Below are positions 1 to 13,100 of a stretch of 64,000 nt of DNA, one piece after another. The notes beneath the pieces are model-generated. The model was not told the origin of the DNA. It saw only the letters and a list, made by a program, of their open reading frames with translations, and did not search any database. This DNA is from Phoronis australis (Eukaryota; Phoronida; Phoronidae): positions 513,337 to 577,336 of the forward strand of contig NMRA01000220.1 in the NCBI GenBank assembly GCA_002633005.1, given 5' to 3'. Position 1 is the first letter of the stretch, and each line of letters begins with the position of its first letter. The position numbers and the translations under genes were made by a program.

Positions 1-99
1 GGCTCTGGGCTTGAGACAACACCAGCACCGGGCAAATGACGGCTAGTTCCCGGAATTGCACGCTCTGTTGTACGCTCAGACGAACGGGAGACCGTAGAT

Positions 100-482
100 C
101 AAAGGGCTTCCAGGACACCGTACAGGCCATAACTCGCGAGACTTCTCGCTTCAAAAATGCACTTCTCGGGGGTGGCGACGAGGCACTGCTGGGAATCACC
201 AACCACAGCATGGCGCCCTTCTTCAGGAGTTGTTTTGCAGGAACCATCATCATTTCCGCGTACATGCCTCGATCTTAATCTAACGGCTGAAAATGCTTGC
301 CACACACTCAGTAATTTCTTGACTGCCTTGTACGTTGCCTGGACGAGTAACGATGCGTTCTTCACACAAAGCACCCAAGTACGGCGAAGGGTGTCGTCTT
401 TCGGAAAGTGATGTAATGGCATACACAAAGTGCGCGTGAGACGGTAATGAGTACACCCCAGTACTCAGCAACTGTTCGGCAT
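100..482 (-). pseudogene. Broken THAP-domain (C2CH zinc finger) sequence
   Basis: Read on the - strand from ATG at 482-480, the translation begins MPNSC, hits TGA at 467-465, then continues VLGCT and, further on, LHHFPKDDTLRRTWV (around 425-375). The order C-x(n)-C ... H-x-FPKD ... R-x-W is the signature of the N-terminal half of a THAP DNA-binding domain, which is found in P-element-type transposases and their domesticated relatives. The in-frame stop falls between the first two zinc-ligand cysteines. Downstream the frame drifts, and a frame-shifted LLKKGAM resembles the segment that often follows a THAP domain. It is therefore a non-functional remnant, perhaps of a transposon, that runs toward the window edge. 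Identification is from motif recall only; no second half with clear C/H ligands was found. Confidence 0.5.
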
Positions 483-1459
483 GTTGACTGACTGGTAAAC
501 AAATGCAAATGACGACCGAACTTATCACAACGCGGGTAAAACAATGACTATCTCGAGAGCTCACACAGTCAGACTATATGAAAACAAAATGGAAAAAATT
601 AACCCCCTAAACGTCACTTCCGGAGTAAAGCACGACTAATTAATGAAATTACGGGAGGCCGTTATCAACTGAAATATATGCCTGGGATAATCAACGAACC
701 TTGTTTTTAGTAAAAATGACATGAAAAGAGGTTGCCTTCTCCTTTAATCCGTTGGACTTATCGTGCACGGAGTCTGATCGACATGTGCAGAGTCTGCTAC
801 GAACAACTCCCTCTTCTTTAACAATGCTTTATTAATGACGGTCTTCAAAAGAAATTCTGTTATTGATTTTCGTTTTATTTCGTGAAATAAATCGATTGAT
901 TGGGGAAAATTTATCAATTCTTTATGTGCATAAAACATCAAGAATATTGTCGTTGTGTCATTCGCAACTAGTGGTATTCAAGTTTTCCAACTTTCATCCT
1001 TTCGGTGGCGGTGCTTATGTTTTTCTTTTTCCTTATAAGTACTGTGTCTATGTCTTGCCACACCAAATAAGGAGAAGCGCTTTGGTTTGTTGGAGAGAAA
1101 CGATAAGTGTTGTGAAGAGTGGTAAGGATTCAGATCGCGTTGTAATAGTTTTTTCTCCCTGGTAAATGTTCTGCAGCACAGTAATGGTTCGATTACCACC
1201 CCTTTACTCATTGACTTGTAGTATCCCAATGTTCAGATTGATTAGTTCCTCATTTAGGCATCCATTTGATGGCGATGCGCCATAAATTGTCAACAAGTTT
1301 TTATAACGCACTGACGAAATGGGTTCGCGTTCGTTATTTCCTTAGTATTTTTATATGACTATTTTCTTGCCCGACGTGGATAGGGCAAAATGACAAATGT
1401 AATTTTCCATCTTGCTTTTATGTTGTTTTGTTCAATTACATCTTGCGCAGCCTTCACAT
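483..1459. other. Upstream region of the phosphatase gene, no gene recognised
   Basis: AT-rich sequence without a recognisable coding exon, RNA gene or clear repeat. It should hold the promoter and possibly a 5' UTR intron of the phosphatase, because an acceptor-like pyrimidine tract plus CAG ends at 1450, just before the chosen start codon. No convincing TATA box was found. Confidence 0.4.
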
Positions 1460-3776
1460 ATGGATGAAGACGTGTCAAAAAAGGTGCGACAGGTTAAAGG
1501 TTACATGCTGGAAATACTCACCCCTGACAGAGCAATGCTTGCAAGGCACCGAATAAACGAGAACACCGCTAACGCGCACGCAACACTTACGGCGCAGCCA
1601 GTTATACCACTTCAGTCGTATAACTTTATAACAGAAGATATAGTTCTTGGAAATAAGTAAGATTTATTTTTTTCACCTTCATGTCGCACCCGTGAGAGGT
1701 TTGCAAAAGGGAGGAACGTTGCTGTTATGTTCAATAAATAGTGGAACGGGCAGGGAAGACGCCTAATCGAAGTCTGTGGTCACGCAGGATACTCCCCATT
1801 TAGAGAGAGGAATCGAAAAGGCGACCCATTTGTAGGGAGATGCCATGAAAACTAACACTTTCCTAGTATTTTTTCCCAGAAAACCACCAATTCGTGTGGG
1901 TAGCTCTATAATCCTAATTACTTTTCAGAGAATTGTTGGGCCGTTGGTTTCAACCGACTAAGTGTGAAAGAGCAAGGACGACATGTGTTGTAAAAAATTA
2001 GAACATTTTTCAACCAAAGTCTTAAGTTGGAAAAGGAATCTTTACGAACTTTCTAAGTTCCAAAATGAAACTTTTGTTGGGAATTAAGTTGGAAAAGATA
2101 CCCTTTCGTAGGGAATTTTGTCGAAAAGGGAACCTTTGGTAGGGAAAATGTATTTCATAATGCTACTTATCTGATTGGCGCGTCCCATAGATGCATACCT
2201 ATTCTATTGGAGTGACCTCCCCTCTCGTCGGGGGGCAATTGTACAGTATCTAATGCAAGCGGACCTCATGTGATGAATAAGTTTGCCTTAAAGTTCCCAA
2301 AGTGTCCTGAAACCATTCCGACCGGAAGTTTTACCATCAAGATTTTTACAGGTCGTTGGCAGAAAACAAACCCGAGCTGAAACGACTGGGAATAACTCAC
2401 GTGGTTAACGCTTGCCAAGGAACAAGGGTCTTGTTTGGTCAAGTGAACACCAACCAAGAGTATTACGACGACACTGGAATTATGTTTATAGGCATAGAAA
2501 ATATTATGGATAGACCGAAGGCACAGTTGTTCAAGCACTTTGAGCGAATAGCTGACTTTATCGATGGCTGCATCCAGTCTAAGGGTAGGTGATTGATGTG
2601 ATGCATGTCTGTAGCCATTCAAAGGTATTTTTTGTGTGTTATTCTCTTGTTTATATGTTCTCCTCTATTGCTATTATGTTGTTGTCTTTTGTTTTCTCTT
2701 GGTATATTTGCTCAATATTATGCTTTGCTTAAGTAAGTCATTGTTTCACAGTTAAAAGTCTGGATGTAATGATTCGCATTCTGGACTAAATATTTGTATT
2801 TAATGTATTGTCCTTTATTTGTGTAGCAATTATATAAAAGTCCATTTAGAGGTAAATTTGTATCGTCTTGACTTGCCACTTACACAACCCAGAATGCCAG
2901 TTTCAGGTCTGTAGGCTGCTATTACAACGGATAGATTAGAATTCATTGTCAGACCTCGTGCTTTGCTCTACCCTTCCCGTGCTACTGTTATTTTTGTCTC
3001 TATTGGGGTCAGCCGCTCACGTCGTAGGTTTTTGAGACTCAGTTACCGACGAAATTGTTCTAACCGAGACTTCCTGAATTGCCCGTGGGAGTTTTTTTTT
3101 AGCGAACCTTAACTGTCGGTGAGGGCCAGGGGATGCGTTCGCACCCGTCACTGTTTGGGGCATGTGCACTCAGCTGGTGAAAAAAATTCTCTGTATCGGT
3201 CAAGACACTAAGATGAAGACTTAATGATACCGAAATCAGAGTCGCGTGTCATGCCTATGCGCTATTTAGGACTGACTTGTCTTTCACTTAGATTGTCACG
3301 TGGTGTTTTGGGAGCACCTTTATTGTAAAAGTGGCAAGTTGCAGTTGATGCTCATAGTTACACTCCAATGCTAAAATTTAGAACAATTAATTGGTCATTT
3401 ATTTGATCAAATTTGTTTTATTCCACTTATGAATTGACAATCTTGCCCGTCGATGCGATACTGTGCCCCTTCTCATTTAACAGACACCTTGTTTCTGACC
3501 CTTGTTCAACTGAGTTCAGAAACGTGTTCTGTAAATTCGTATCTCAAACCCCGGCCGATTTAGCTATATTTGTTTTATGTCCTTTTAGGGAAGCTGTTTA
3601 TCCATTGTCACCAAGGAATCAGTCGATCGGCTACGCTCCTTATTGCTTACTTCATGATCAAAAGAGGAATCTCGCTTTTGGACGCAATTGCTATTGTAAG
3701 GGGGGCAAGGGAGGTGCAACCAAACGACGGATTTTTGCAGCAACTCATAGAACTTGAGATATCGCTGTTGAGTTAA
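1460..3776 (+). CDS. Dual-specificity protein phosphatase, DUSP3/VHR-like
   Basis: Three coding exons: 1460-1656, 2352-2584 and 3589-3776 (stop TAA). The splice sites are GTAAGA/CAG and GTAGGT/TAG, and the phases join to 618 nt, encoding 205 aa. Residues ~54-205 form an atypical DUSP domain: LGITHVVNA (78-86), VNTNQEYYDDTGI (97-109), a candidate general acid Asp119 in the loop before FERIADFID (129-137), the P-loop HCHQGISRS (149-157) with catalytic Cys150 and Arg156, and the REVQPNDGFL motif (184-193) typical of DUSP3. The family hydrolyses phosphotyrosine and phosphothreonine on substrates such as MAP kinases, without an N-terminal docking module; none is seen here. There is no signal peptide or membrane segment, so it is probably cytosolic or nuclear. 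The start could instead be the in-frame ATG at 1412, which would add 16 residues; I prefer 1460 because an acceptor-like site ends at 1450. The gene converges with CPA-1, the two stops being only 361 bp apart. Confidence 0.85.
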
Positions 3777-4067
3777 CCGAAGAATACGTGTGTTTACCTG
3801 CGTTTTGCCCGTATTGAACGATGCACAGCGGCACAGTTTTTGTCACTGAAGAGATTTCTTATCACTGCAAGTGGAAAGTGTCCCGCGTGACATGGATTTT
3901 AATACACAATCACAGATCCGTGAAAATGTATATTCCGTTTGTTCATGTGTTAAAGTGGCAAGCACTATTGCCAAGTTGATGTGTATTGCGTGCAATTTGC
4001 ATTTTCAGTTTCCATAACTTCATCATCTGGAGTATCATTATTTATACATTAATCACTATACCGTGTC

Positions 4068-4073
4068 AATAAA
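4068..4073 (+). terminator. Candidate poly(A) signal of the phosphatase gene
   Basis: AATAAA on the + strand, 292 nt after the phosphatase stop codon and inside the 3' flank of the convergent CPA-1 gene. The same hexamer occurs in the duplicated flank of CPA-2 (near 19176), where no + strand gene precedes it, so it may be fortuitous. Confidence 0.35.
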
Positions 4074-4136
4074 AGTACTCTATTCGGTAATACATCATCA
4101 TCCTAACCAGTTAGCATTCTCAATCAGTGTGTGGTA

Positions 4137-4142
4137 TTTATT
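4137..4142 (-). terminator. AATAAA overlapping the CPA-1 stop codon
   Basis: On the - strand the last codon CAA, the stop TAA and the next base form AATAAA. CPA-2 has the same arrangement. If it is used as the poly(A) signal the 3' UTR would be only about 10-30 nt. Confidence 0.35.
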
Positions 4143-7100
4143 GCATTGCATTAACAACAGCTTTGACCGCCCGCCATATCTCGCGTCCGCTGTTGGGAAT
4201 CTCGGACTGCGGTACGATAAATCCGTTAGAGGTCTCGCCCTGCCTAGGGTAGAGCTCGAATGCGTACGCATACTTTATTCCAAGCACACCTTTGGCCCAG
4301 TCATATGACCCTCCAGAGGCTGCATCTGCAATAATAGAGCCATTTAAGTCATGAAGCTGTATATCATGACTCGATTAAGAATGTACATGTTTTTCAAACC
4401 AACAATTATTTTATAGGTTATCTTGCGACCCTGCTCGGGCCGGTGTTCTAAGTGCACTCGAAATTGTTTTTGTCGTTTTCTTTTCTACTTTCGTGTGAAC
4501 TCGAGATAAATGGCTCGAATACATTATGGCTTATGAATACGAGTGAGTCCATGTTCACTCTTGATGACCCCTTCGTTCGTACTACAAATACGAGGAACAA
4601 CTTGAGATTTCTGGTATAAATTTGAATTTTCATGTTCAGACTCGAAATTTTAATCTTGGGTCATCAAATACAAGCTAGGATTATCCACGTAAGTCGTGAT
4701 GTACGTTAGCATAGAATAACAGACAGTTGTCTTAATTTGTACAGAAGTATATGGCAAAGTAATTTCGATTTCGAAAACCAAGTTGAGATCCCGGCCCTAA
4801 GTACGTTTGTAATAATTAATACGCCGATGAGCAGCAATTTTTGCTACACCTACTCTGTACACTTAGCAAAATGGATTAGGTGGTTGATAATGAAAACGAA
4901 GTAACAGCTTGAAAATGGTCGATATTTCCTATACTTACATAGAATTTCAGGTGGGGTTCCTATCTGGAAAGTTCGCCCGTTCTCTGCTTTAAGAGCGTTG
5001 GCACCTATTTGAGCGACACGTTTCTAGAAAAGTTAAAAACAACACTGTTAAGAAATTTCATCTTGCTGGTACGAATTGTACAATACGTCTGTGAACGGAT
5101 AGTTGTTTCCTTAAACATTTTTTTCTTGAAATACATACGTACATGTATTTCCTCATTGCTGATCATCAGTAACCGAGATTCTCTCGACTCAGCGAGGCCG
5201 ATCGTGACTGGCAATAGATGTTGTTACTCTGATGAATTGAAACACCAGTGAGGATTTTAACGAGCTAATTCTAGTTTACAAAGTTTCCTCGAGTGGCTCA
5301 CACCCGTATGCGCGTGACAGCAGCATTTTCATCGTCCACACGAACGAAGTGAAAGGAGTTTTGATAAAATTGCAGTTCAGCACGTCCTCACGGGTAGGCT
5401 CGCATTGAATTCAGCGTTGTCAAAAAATTCCTTTATGGACAACGTTTTCAAAAGTAGTGGTGTGTGTTTGCCGTTTTCATTGAATACATGAACGCGTAGG
5501 CGGAAGATGTACTGCATCCGTGAACAAAAGTTTTGAAATGAGAATGAAATCGTATGGACACGGCTCATGCTTTTGACTGCAAGATATCTATTTACGTCTT
5601 CAGGGCCTTGTTACACCAAACTTGTTCTTAGAACTACTGTGCCCATCTTAACATGTTGCTGAAGGGTGGAAAATATCAATTTTGGTCGAAAAACATGCGT
5701 CGAGTTTGACATCGCTCACGGGGTTCTTAATTAGACCTAATGATTAGTCAGTTCCCAATATTCCGTTTTGTCCCATTTCGAGGTCGTCTTCAGAACTTTT
5801 GAGTAAGGATCCTTTTACAAATACTGATTCGGTTCCCTGAAGTCCCAGAAATAGGCTTGAAATCCGGTCTTTGTATTTCCTTGGACGGACACCTTTCTCA
5901 ATTAAGTTGGAGAGTGCGTGCGTTCGCACTAGCGTGTTATTTTGCTCACTTAGTTGGTGTGGACACTGCTTAGAGACCGGTACAGTTTCTTATGGTAACA
6001 CCACGATGGTTTTTTCTTAATAGTATCTGCAAAAGTAAGTCAACATGATCCTTTGAAAAACCTAACAACAACATATCGAGTCTCCGATTAGTAACATGTA
6101 CCGGATGAAATTCATCGTTTAAAGCAAAGAAAAGAGAGTGGGCATCGGCTGATGGGTCGTTTTCCCACTAACATTCGTCCATCCGGAACAGGTACGTAGC
6201 GATTGTGAGATATTGTCTTCAAACTATTTTTTAATGAAATCAGTTGCTACGTATTTTGTCAGTTGATCCACGGCAAAAATTCGACTTGAAAATCTAGAAC
6301 ATACTCCATAACAGGCGTTTATCGAAAAACAATTATCAATAATATGTTGCCTCTTCAACGGTACAACTCGTAACTAATTTCTTCAATTCAGCTTTCAGTT
6401 ACGAAAGGCAGATGCATACAGGGGGCAACAATTTATGGTGTTGCGTATTGTAGCGACATAAAATGTCGCTCCAGTGGGTGAGAATTCATGTTTGAGTTCA
6501 CGACGTTTATTCTTGTCATCGACAAAAGGTTTACATCCGGCCACAATTGATGTCGTGACAAACTGTTAGCACTTACAAGTTCACTGTAGTCACTCGGATA
6601 ATACTTTCCGTATGCGTACGGAGTAAGCCACATCTGGTAGTGGGCGTGAATTGTGAGGAAAAGTTTCATGTTTCTGCTCTTGGCTTCCACAATGTTCTTA
6701 ATGTTTGTTGTGCACTTCTCGGAGAAAGCATATCTCCCCGGGTAGAGGTCGGAGCAGGGATTACGGTTGACGCCAGACTCTGAAGAAAATGTCATGTGCC
6801 ATGTTCATTTGATTTCAAAAGGATACTGAACCCTGTCTTGATGATTTAGATCAATCACCGTTCTGTCACCTGCTAATGCAGCAATTGGCGTCAATCTTGA
6901 AAGATAAAAGCAGGAATCAACTAAAAACTTATACTCCCTATGTCACCGACAGATTGGATGCTATCATTCTTAATGCGGAGTCTTTCCCCACAGTTGCCGT
7001 GCGATTGGTTAAAAAGCGTAGGTGACGCTGTCCGTTTAGAAAACTTTGAATAGATTTTTCCAATTTCCTTCAAAACTTTGAGGGTAGTCGAGTGTTGCAG

Positions 7101-10100
7101 AGCATTATTTTGTTTCAGAGAATTGAATGGGAACGTCGTTTTCACTACCCGTTAATAGGTCAAAACTAAGTGTGACATCCTTTTTAGAATGTCTGGGGCT
7201 TTTTGACGTTTCCTTCACAAATAACACACCTCCGATACCTTAAACACGTATACTCAACGTCAATACCCTGGGCCCTTGGCAACGGTGGAAGAGTAGCTGG
7301 CTGTACGTGTATTCTTGTCCAATTAATTAATTGGATTTAGTGAAATGTTGGCGGTAACTCGGCTCTGAATTATGCCGTTGGATAATACATGTACGGTGGA
7401 AGGACATCTTACAGAGAGTGATGTTTATTTCTGATCACCACTTTTAATATTTTATTGCCTTTACACTGGATAGACGTCTTGTCTTAAAAACTTTAACAGG
7501 ACTTTACTTTGAATGATTAGGGTCTTTAGAAACCTTATAATAAGCCCCCTGTACATAGAATTATGCAGAGCATCCAGTTATCAAATAGACTATTTTGCTA
7601 CAAATTGGTAAAAAGCTCGCGCTTGTAAAGCATTGTTTCGCTTTTGATGTAAAGGAAATTTCTCCACTGCAGTGATGGGAATTTTGAATTTTTAATTTTT
7701 GACCAAATCATGTAGGGTTTTAAAAGTATCACATTTACCCGATCCTAAATTGTTGCCAAAGTACCAGGCAGTGAAGGTGATAACTAAAGTCAGGTCCTGC
7801 CACCGTAAGAACTGTTTCGAGGTCGATTTTATGGACTTCAGTACTTAAATTATTTTTCGTTTTTCGGCACCCAAGTGCTAAAAATTCAGTTTTACTTAAA
7901 ACGCAAAGTAAAATAATCAAAAATGTTAATTAATGAATCGGAGAAAGTTACACAGTTGCACATATAGACAGACTTGCCTCCGAAATGAAAGTCAAAGTTT
8001 CTGTTGGGATCGACGCCTGTGCAGCTACTCCATCTACTGGTTCTTGAACGAGTCTTGCGCCACATTCGGTTCTAGGATATAATTAACGGTACGAGCTGCA
8101 GCAATAACACAACACTCAATGCATACTATATGTATGAATTCATTCTTTTTTAGCTGAATGCATTAGCATTAAACACATCACTCCGTGTTTCTCAGCTTGA
8201 ATAAGCTTCACGTATTTTTCAGCACCGTTTGTACGGAACATCTGTCATTAAACAACACTTTGAGCAATTTTGAGTCTTTTGCAAGCCTGTCCAGAACGAC
8301 AATAACCGTGTATTTTAAATAAATTGGATAAATTTTACCTTAAAAATCTTTTGTATAAATTTATGTGCTTGGCTTCATTACTTACCGACGTGTGAGAGTA
8401 CTCATAACCGTCGGGATTGGCTGAAGGCAGGAGATACCAATCGTAGGTGTCAACCAAGGTCCTTACTTCTTGATTAGTTGAGTAGTCGTTAAGGAGGCGT
8501 TCGATCATATAGACTACAGTGCTCACAGTGAGCCATTCCCTGGCGTGGATGCCGGAGTCGATCCAAAGAGATGGCTTGGTACTGAACCTGCTGCCAGGTT
8601 TGCCGATCTGTTGAAACATAAAATCAGCAAATACGGGTGCTCTGTGCCGTTACTGCGTCAGAATTAAATTGCTGACCTGCAGAAATTCTAGAATCGTCAC
8701 CTTTTACGATGTAGTACATGGATGGTATGAGGACAATACTTTGAGCAGGGATTCTTGTAGTAGAACTGCCCGTCCCTTCAATATTTTTTCCGGGGGCGAT
8801 TACGTTTTATCAACTATCGGATAGAGTCGTTTTGGGTTAGAAGGTACTAGATGTCCAGTTGACATTATCTGGTTTTCCTTCTTATACTTGTATCATTGTT
8901 CTTAATTTATGTTGAGGGGCTTCCACTGTTTAATGTTCAGAGTGCCCATTCAACACAAAGGTGCACGTGAAAGCATCCTAGGACACATCTTTAGGTAAAT
9001 GTCACTTTAGGCGTATTTTTCTCACAGCAAGATCTTACCTTGATGACTTTCATAGTTCGGCCTTCATAAGTAGTTCCAATGTCAATCAGTTCCGAAATCT
9101 GCGGGTTGTTAGCTACTTGCTGGGCCAGCCAGGCGTTTAACTGAAGATTGAAGTTAAGTGTTACAGGGCTTATAGCAATCTGCCTTCAGTCAATGAAACT
9201 ACTTTTTTATTCCGCCAACTTAAATCATAAAATTGACATCAACTTGTTTCTTACACAGATTTGAACGGAACTTTTGGGAAGACCAGAAGCCTGTTTCGTG
9301 ATGGTCGACTTAAGACTACGACAAAAGTTTAGTCTAACTCTACACATAGCCAAGTGTTTCTCCTGAGGGCAAAATAGCTGCTGTGATACGCAATTTCCAT
9401 GTGGTTCATGGCTTTATGTCTTATTCAATTACACAAAGTAAACATCTGAGGTGCCGAGTTTCTGCACAAAGCAGTTTACAAGTAGAACCCATTGTGCTAA
9501 TTTTTTCATTCGAAGTTGCCGAAACACTTGTAAAAAATTGGTTTCGTTTTTGAAAGCACGAATTTAAAATTTAACAGTAGACAGCCACATCAAATTGGAC
9601 ATCTGTGACGCATATTAATTGTCTTCTACTGAGGGATCAGGCTCAAAATCTGAAGTGCTGAAGCCAGTCAAGGGAAATCGTTCCCGACCGCAGTGAGCAG
9701 AACTCGGATAACTCTTCTCAGGAGAAAACTAAATAAAGGTTTAGCCAAGTTAATTACGAACACATTATTCCAGACTAAAAATAATTGATAGAAACTATCT
9801 TAGTAACTAAAATTCATGTGTGAGACCAAATTTCCGTCATTTTGAGTCACGTTTCGGAAAGCAGGCCTGTGGTTGTTCTTCACTGTATTATTTGAGACCG
9901 GGCACAACAAGTTGGTTTGTCACGGCGGACCATTTTATATGCCGAACATGGTTTCAAGCGCTCAAGCAATTTCTCATTTAGACCATCTTTAACAACAAGA
10001 TTGATCTGATGCCAATTCCACAATAAGAAAATGGCGAGATAGTGTATAATATATGAGCGTATATGTAGCATTAGTGTGAACCACACCAACTAGTAAACTG

Positions 10101-13100
10101 TTGTAGTTTTGTCTCGTTTTAAACCAAACAATTTGAATACAAGTCTCTACAAAAACGCATCGTGTACTGTAGACTTGTCTGTGACTGATTTCGCCAATAC
10201 ATTAAATATTCCTAAGTGTTACTTGAAGGGGCATAGCCACTGCTTAGTTGTAAGTGTTGTATTATTCCTCGGGCGCTTTTAATTAGGGTTTTAAAAATAA
10301 CCACATTCACCTGATCTTGAATTGTAGCGAATGGGCCAGCATCTCAAGTCGCGAAGCAATGCGCACAGCTGCCATTTTTGATTTCCCAGTTTTAGGGTAC
10401 AGGCCAATCCCAATAAAATCTGAAGCGTTTTTTTTTGAATCACTGATGTACATTTATTCAGTGTCTTTGTTGGTAACGGAAATGAAATCACACCACGGAA
10501 TGGTGTTACCGAATGAGCGTAAAATGCATGATTCAAGTTTTGTTTTTAGTCTGCTAACCACGAAATGCAGCTTTAACACCACAACCATTTCTACTGTGCA
10601 CGTAGACTGAATTTTACAAATTTTCATTCGGCAGCGAGAAAAATGCATGTACTTACGTCGTCGAATCTTGGGAAAGTGTTCACAATGGTCTGCGTAGCAC
10701 GTGCACGAACGCGCGCGTTTTCGTTTCCTCGCTTTTCTTCATCTATGGCCTTCTGGATGTTACTAAATGACATGAGAACTTTAAATGAAGTGAGAAAATG
10801 ACAACGAACTAAAACATTAAAATTCTCAATCAGCATTGATAGAATGGGTAAGTAAACGTTTTAAGTAACATGTACTGAAGATACAAGTCCTTGGTTATTT
10901 CGTAGAGACATTTATTATCGACCTTAATTGAAGTTCTAGACGATGAGATAGATGTAGCTCACTGGTTCTAGAGGCCATTGGCAACAACAGAAATTTGATA
11001 TAGACGGCCCGGTAAAATGCGTGCACCGTGTTTCTACCTGCACTTACATGTACGTTGAGAAAGCACAATACCATGCTCGCTTACCAGTCTGTGCTTGCCA
11101 TAATGTTTGCTCATTGAAAGTGAAGGCAGAATCTTGAAGAGGACCTTTTGCTAGACTTACTATCCATTTTTCTATTCAACAAAAAATAGAAATTCAAGTT
11201 TTTATAATTAAGTTTTGTTTGTTGACATAATATAAGTCTAAAAATGTGGTCTTGTAGTTATGGCTTTAATATCAGCTTTACGTCTAGCACCTGTTTTTTA
11301 AAGTAACTGTCATTCCCAGTGCTTCAAGTTGTTTGCTGACTCTTTTGTAGAGAGGAGGGGAGAGCAGGATTGACGTGGCACTGTTTCTTCGAATTGCTCC
11401 CCACACGTCGACCTAGAATCAAAAACAGAAGGGTTCTTGTCCACGAGGACGATTGCTATAAGGATGACTAAAATTTGTAGTTAAGAAGTACTACAAACAT
11501 CCGTAGTCAAAAAGACATAGTGTATACGCTTTGAATTCCACCAATTAAAATGAAAACCGGAACAAAACCATGCATAATCTCGAAAGGAGCTTTCATATAA
11601 TTAAAGTTATACTCAAACTTTTCTAAATTTTGTAGATATTCATGTTTCTTCACAAAACCTGAAGCAGGTTTAAGCGTTCATTGTCTCACTCACTAATGAT
11701 ATTTCCACTTCTGGAGGTAACTATGGGACCAGCTGCTCGTGTCATTAGAAGTTAACGAATCGGATATAACGTAAAATTTGCAAAACAAATGTATGTGACG
11801 AACAAATGGTCTCATGAAACACCGTTTGCGTCACTTTTTAACGGCTCAGTTGGACGCATAAATATAATTGTATTAATTACCCATACATCATGGACAAAAT
11901 AGGATATTAAATTTTTTCATGATAACGAGCCCATGTTTTTATCCCTAAATTGTCAAAAAATGTTTCCAACCTTTCCAATGGAAGCAACATTTATTGAGAT
12001 TGGTTTTATTTTCTTGTATCTACGCTATGCAGTACATGAGGACGGAAGGCTTTTGGGACTCTCCGTTGTCCGTGCATTGCAGCTAACAACACCTCTTGGC
12101 AACACCGTTGGCGTGTAACTCCGATGAAAACATGTTAAAGAACATACAGTGTATTTATGTTGTAGTAGGGTTATGAGATACTCACTCCATCGAGATCCTG
12201 CAACTTGAGCAATTCCTTCACGTGTTTTTCGGTCGTGGGCGTGACATCTATAACCTTGTACCTAAACAGATGGCAGAGAATGATGACGCACGTTATCTAC
12301 ACCTCCAGTGGCACTGTTCAGTCACACCTCAGCCTCGGCCAATTTGCGTACAGTGAAAAATTAAATCCGAAGATACAGCATGTCGGGTTTGGAGGCAGTT
12401 TGGGTGTTTGTATTGGATCTAGGTTTGTTGAATATGGCATGTTCGTGTTTGTGAACGTGTTGTAAAATGGGACCCTCCGTGTAAGTGGCTATTGACTTTG
12501 CTTAAGTAACAACCTCCCATCTAGTCAGGTTCACTATGTCCAAATTTTGACATTCGTTGAAATTTTTTAGGGAAAGTGGAAACTATACATTTTTGGAAAC
12601 CTCATGGTATGAAGAATTAAAAAAATTGATTCCGTTTTTTTCGGTTTCCATCTTGGCGACCATCTTGGATTTTCAAAAATGGCGCCGGTAAAATGGATTT
12701 TGCCCAAGATATCCGCCCTTGGGTCACTGAGAATGTTATTTTTTATGGCTACACCTGCAGTTCTGAGGTCAATGAATTGGAAATTTTAATTTTATTAGCG
12801 GCCATCTTGGTGGCCATCTTGAAATTTCAAAAATGGCGCCCGTAAAATACATTTTGCTCAGTATTTCTGCTCTTGGGTCACTTAGATCGTTAGTTTCAAT
12901 GGCTGCAAACACTATTTCTAAAATGATACATATAATCTAACTAAATGATTTTCATTGCAGATACGAACCCCTAGAATATTTAAAGGGGTCACAGAAACGC
13001 AAATTAACATAATATGTTATATTTACTGAGTATATCTATTTCATTTTGAAAAGACATTTGAGACATATCTTTTGAAGATTTCGTTATTATTTTCACTGTT

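Noticed and set aside
1-264. Long - strand open frame running off the left edge
   Set aside because: Low-complexity, shows no domain, and fits better as a shifted frame of the THAP-derived pseudogene.
157-411. + strand 84-codon frame
   Set aside because: Antisense to the THAP-like reading and without recognisable motifs.
7975-7978. Frameshift or pseudogene at CPA-1/CPA-2 exon 7
   Set aside because: No GT donor keeps the frame, but a GC donor with the strong context G|GCAAGT does so in both genes, giving the expected family length.
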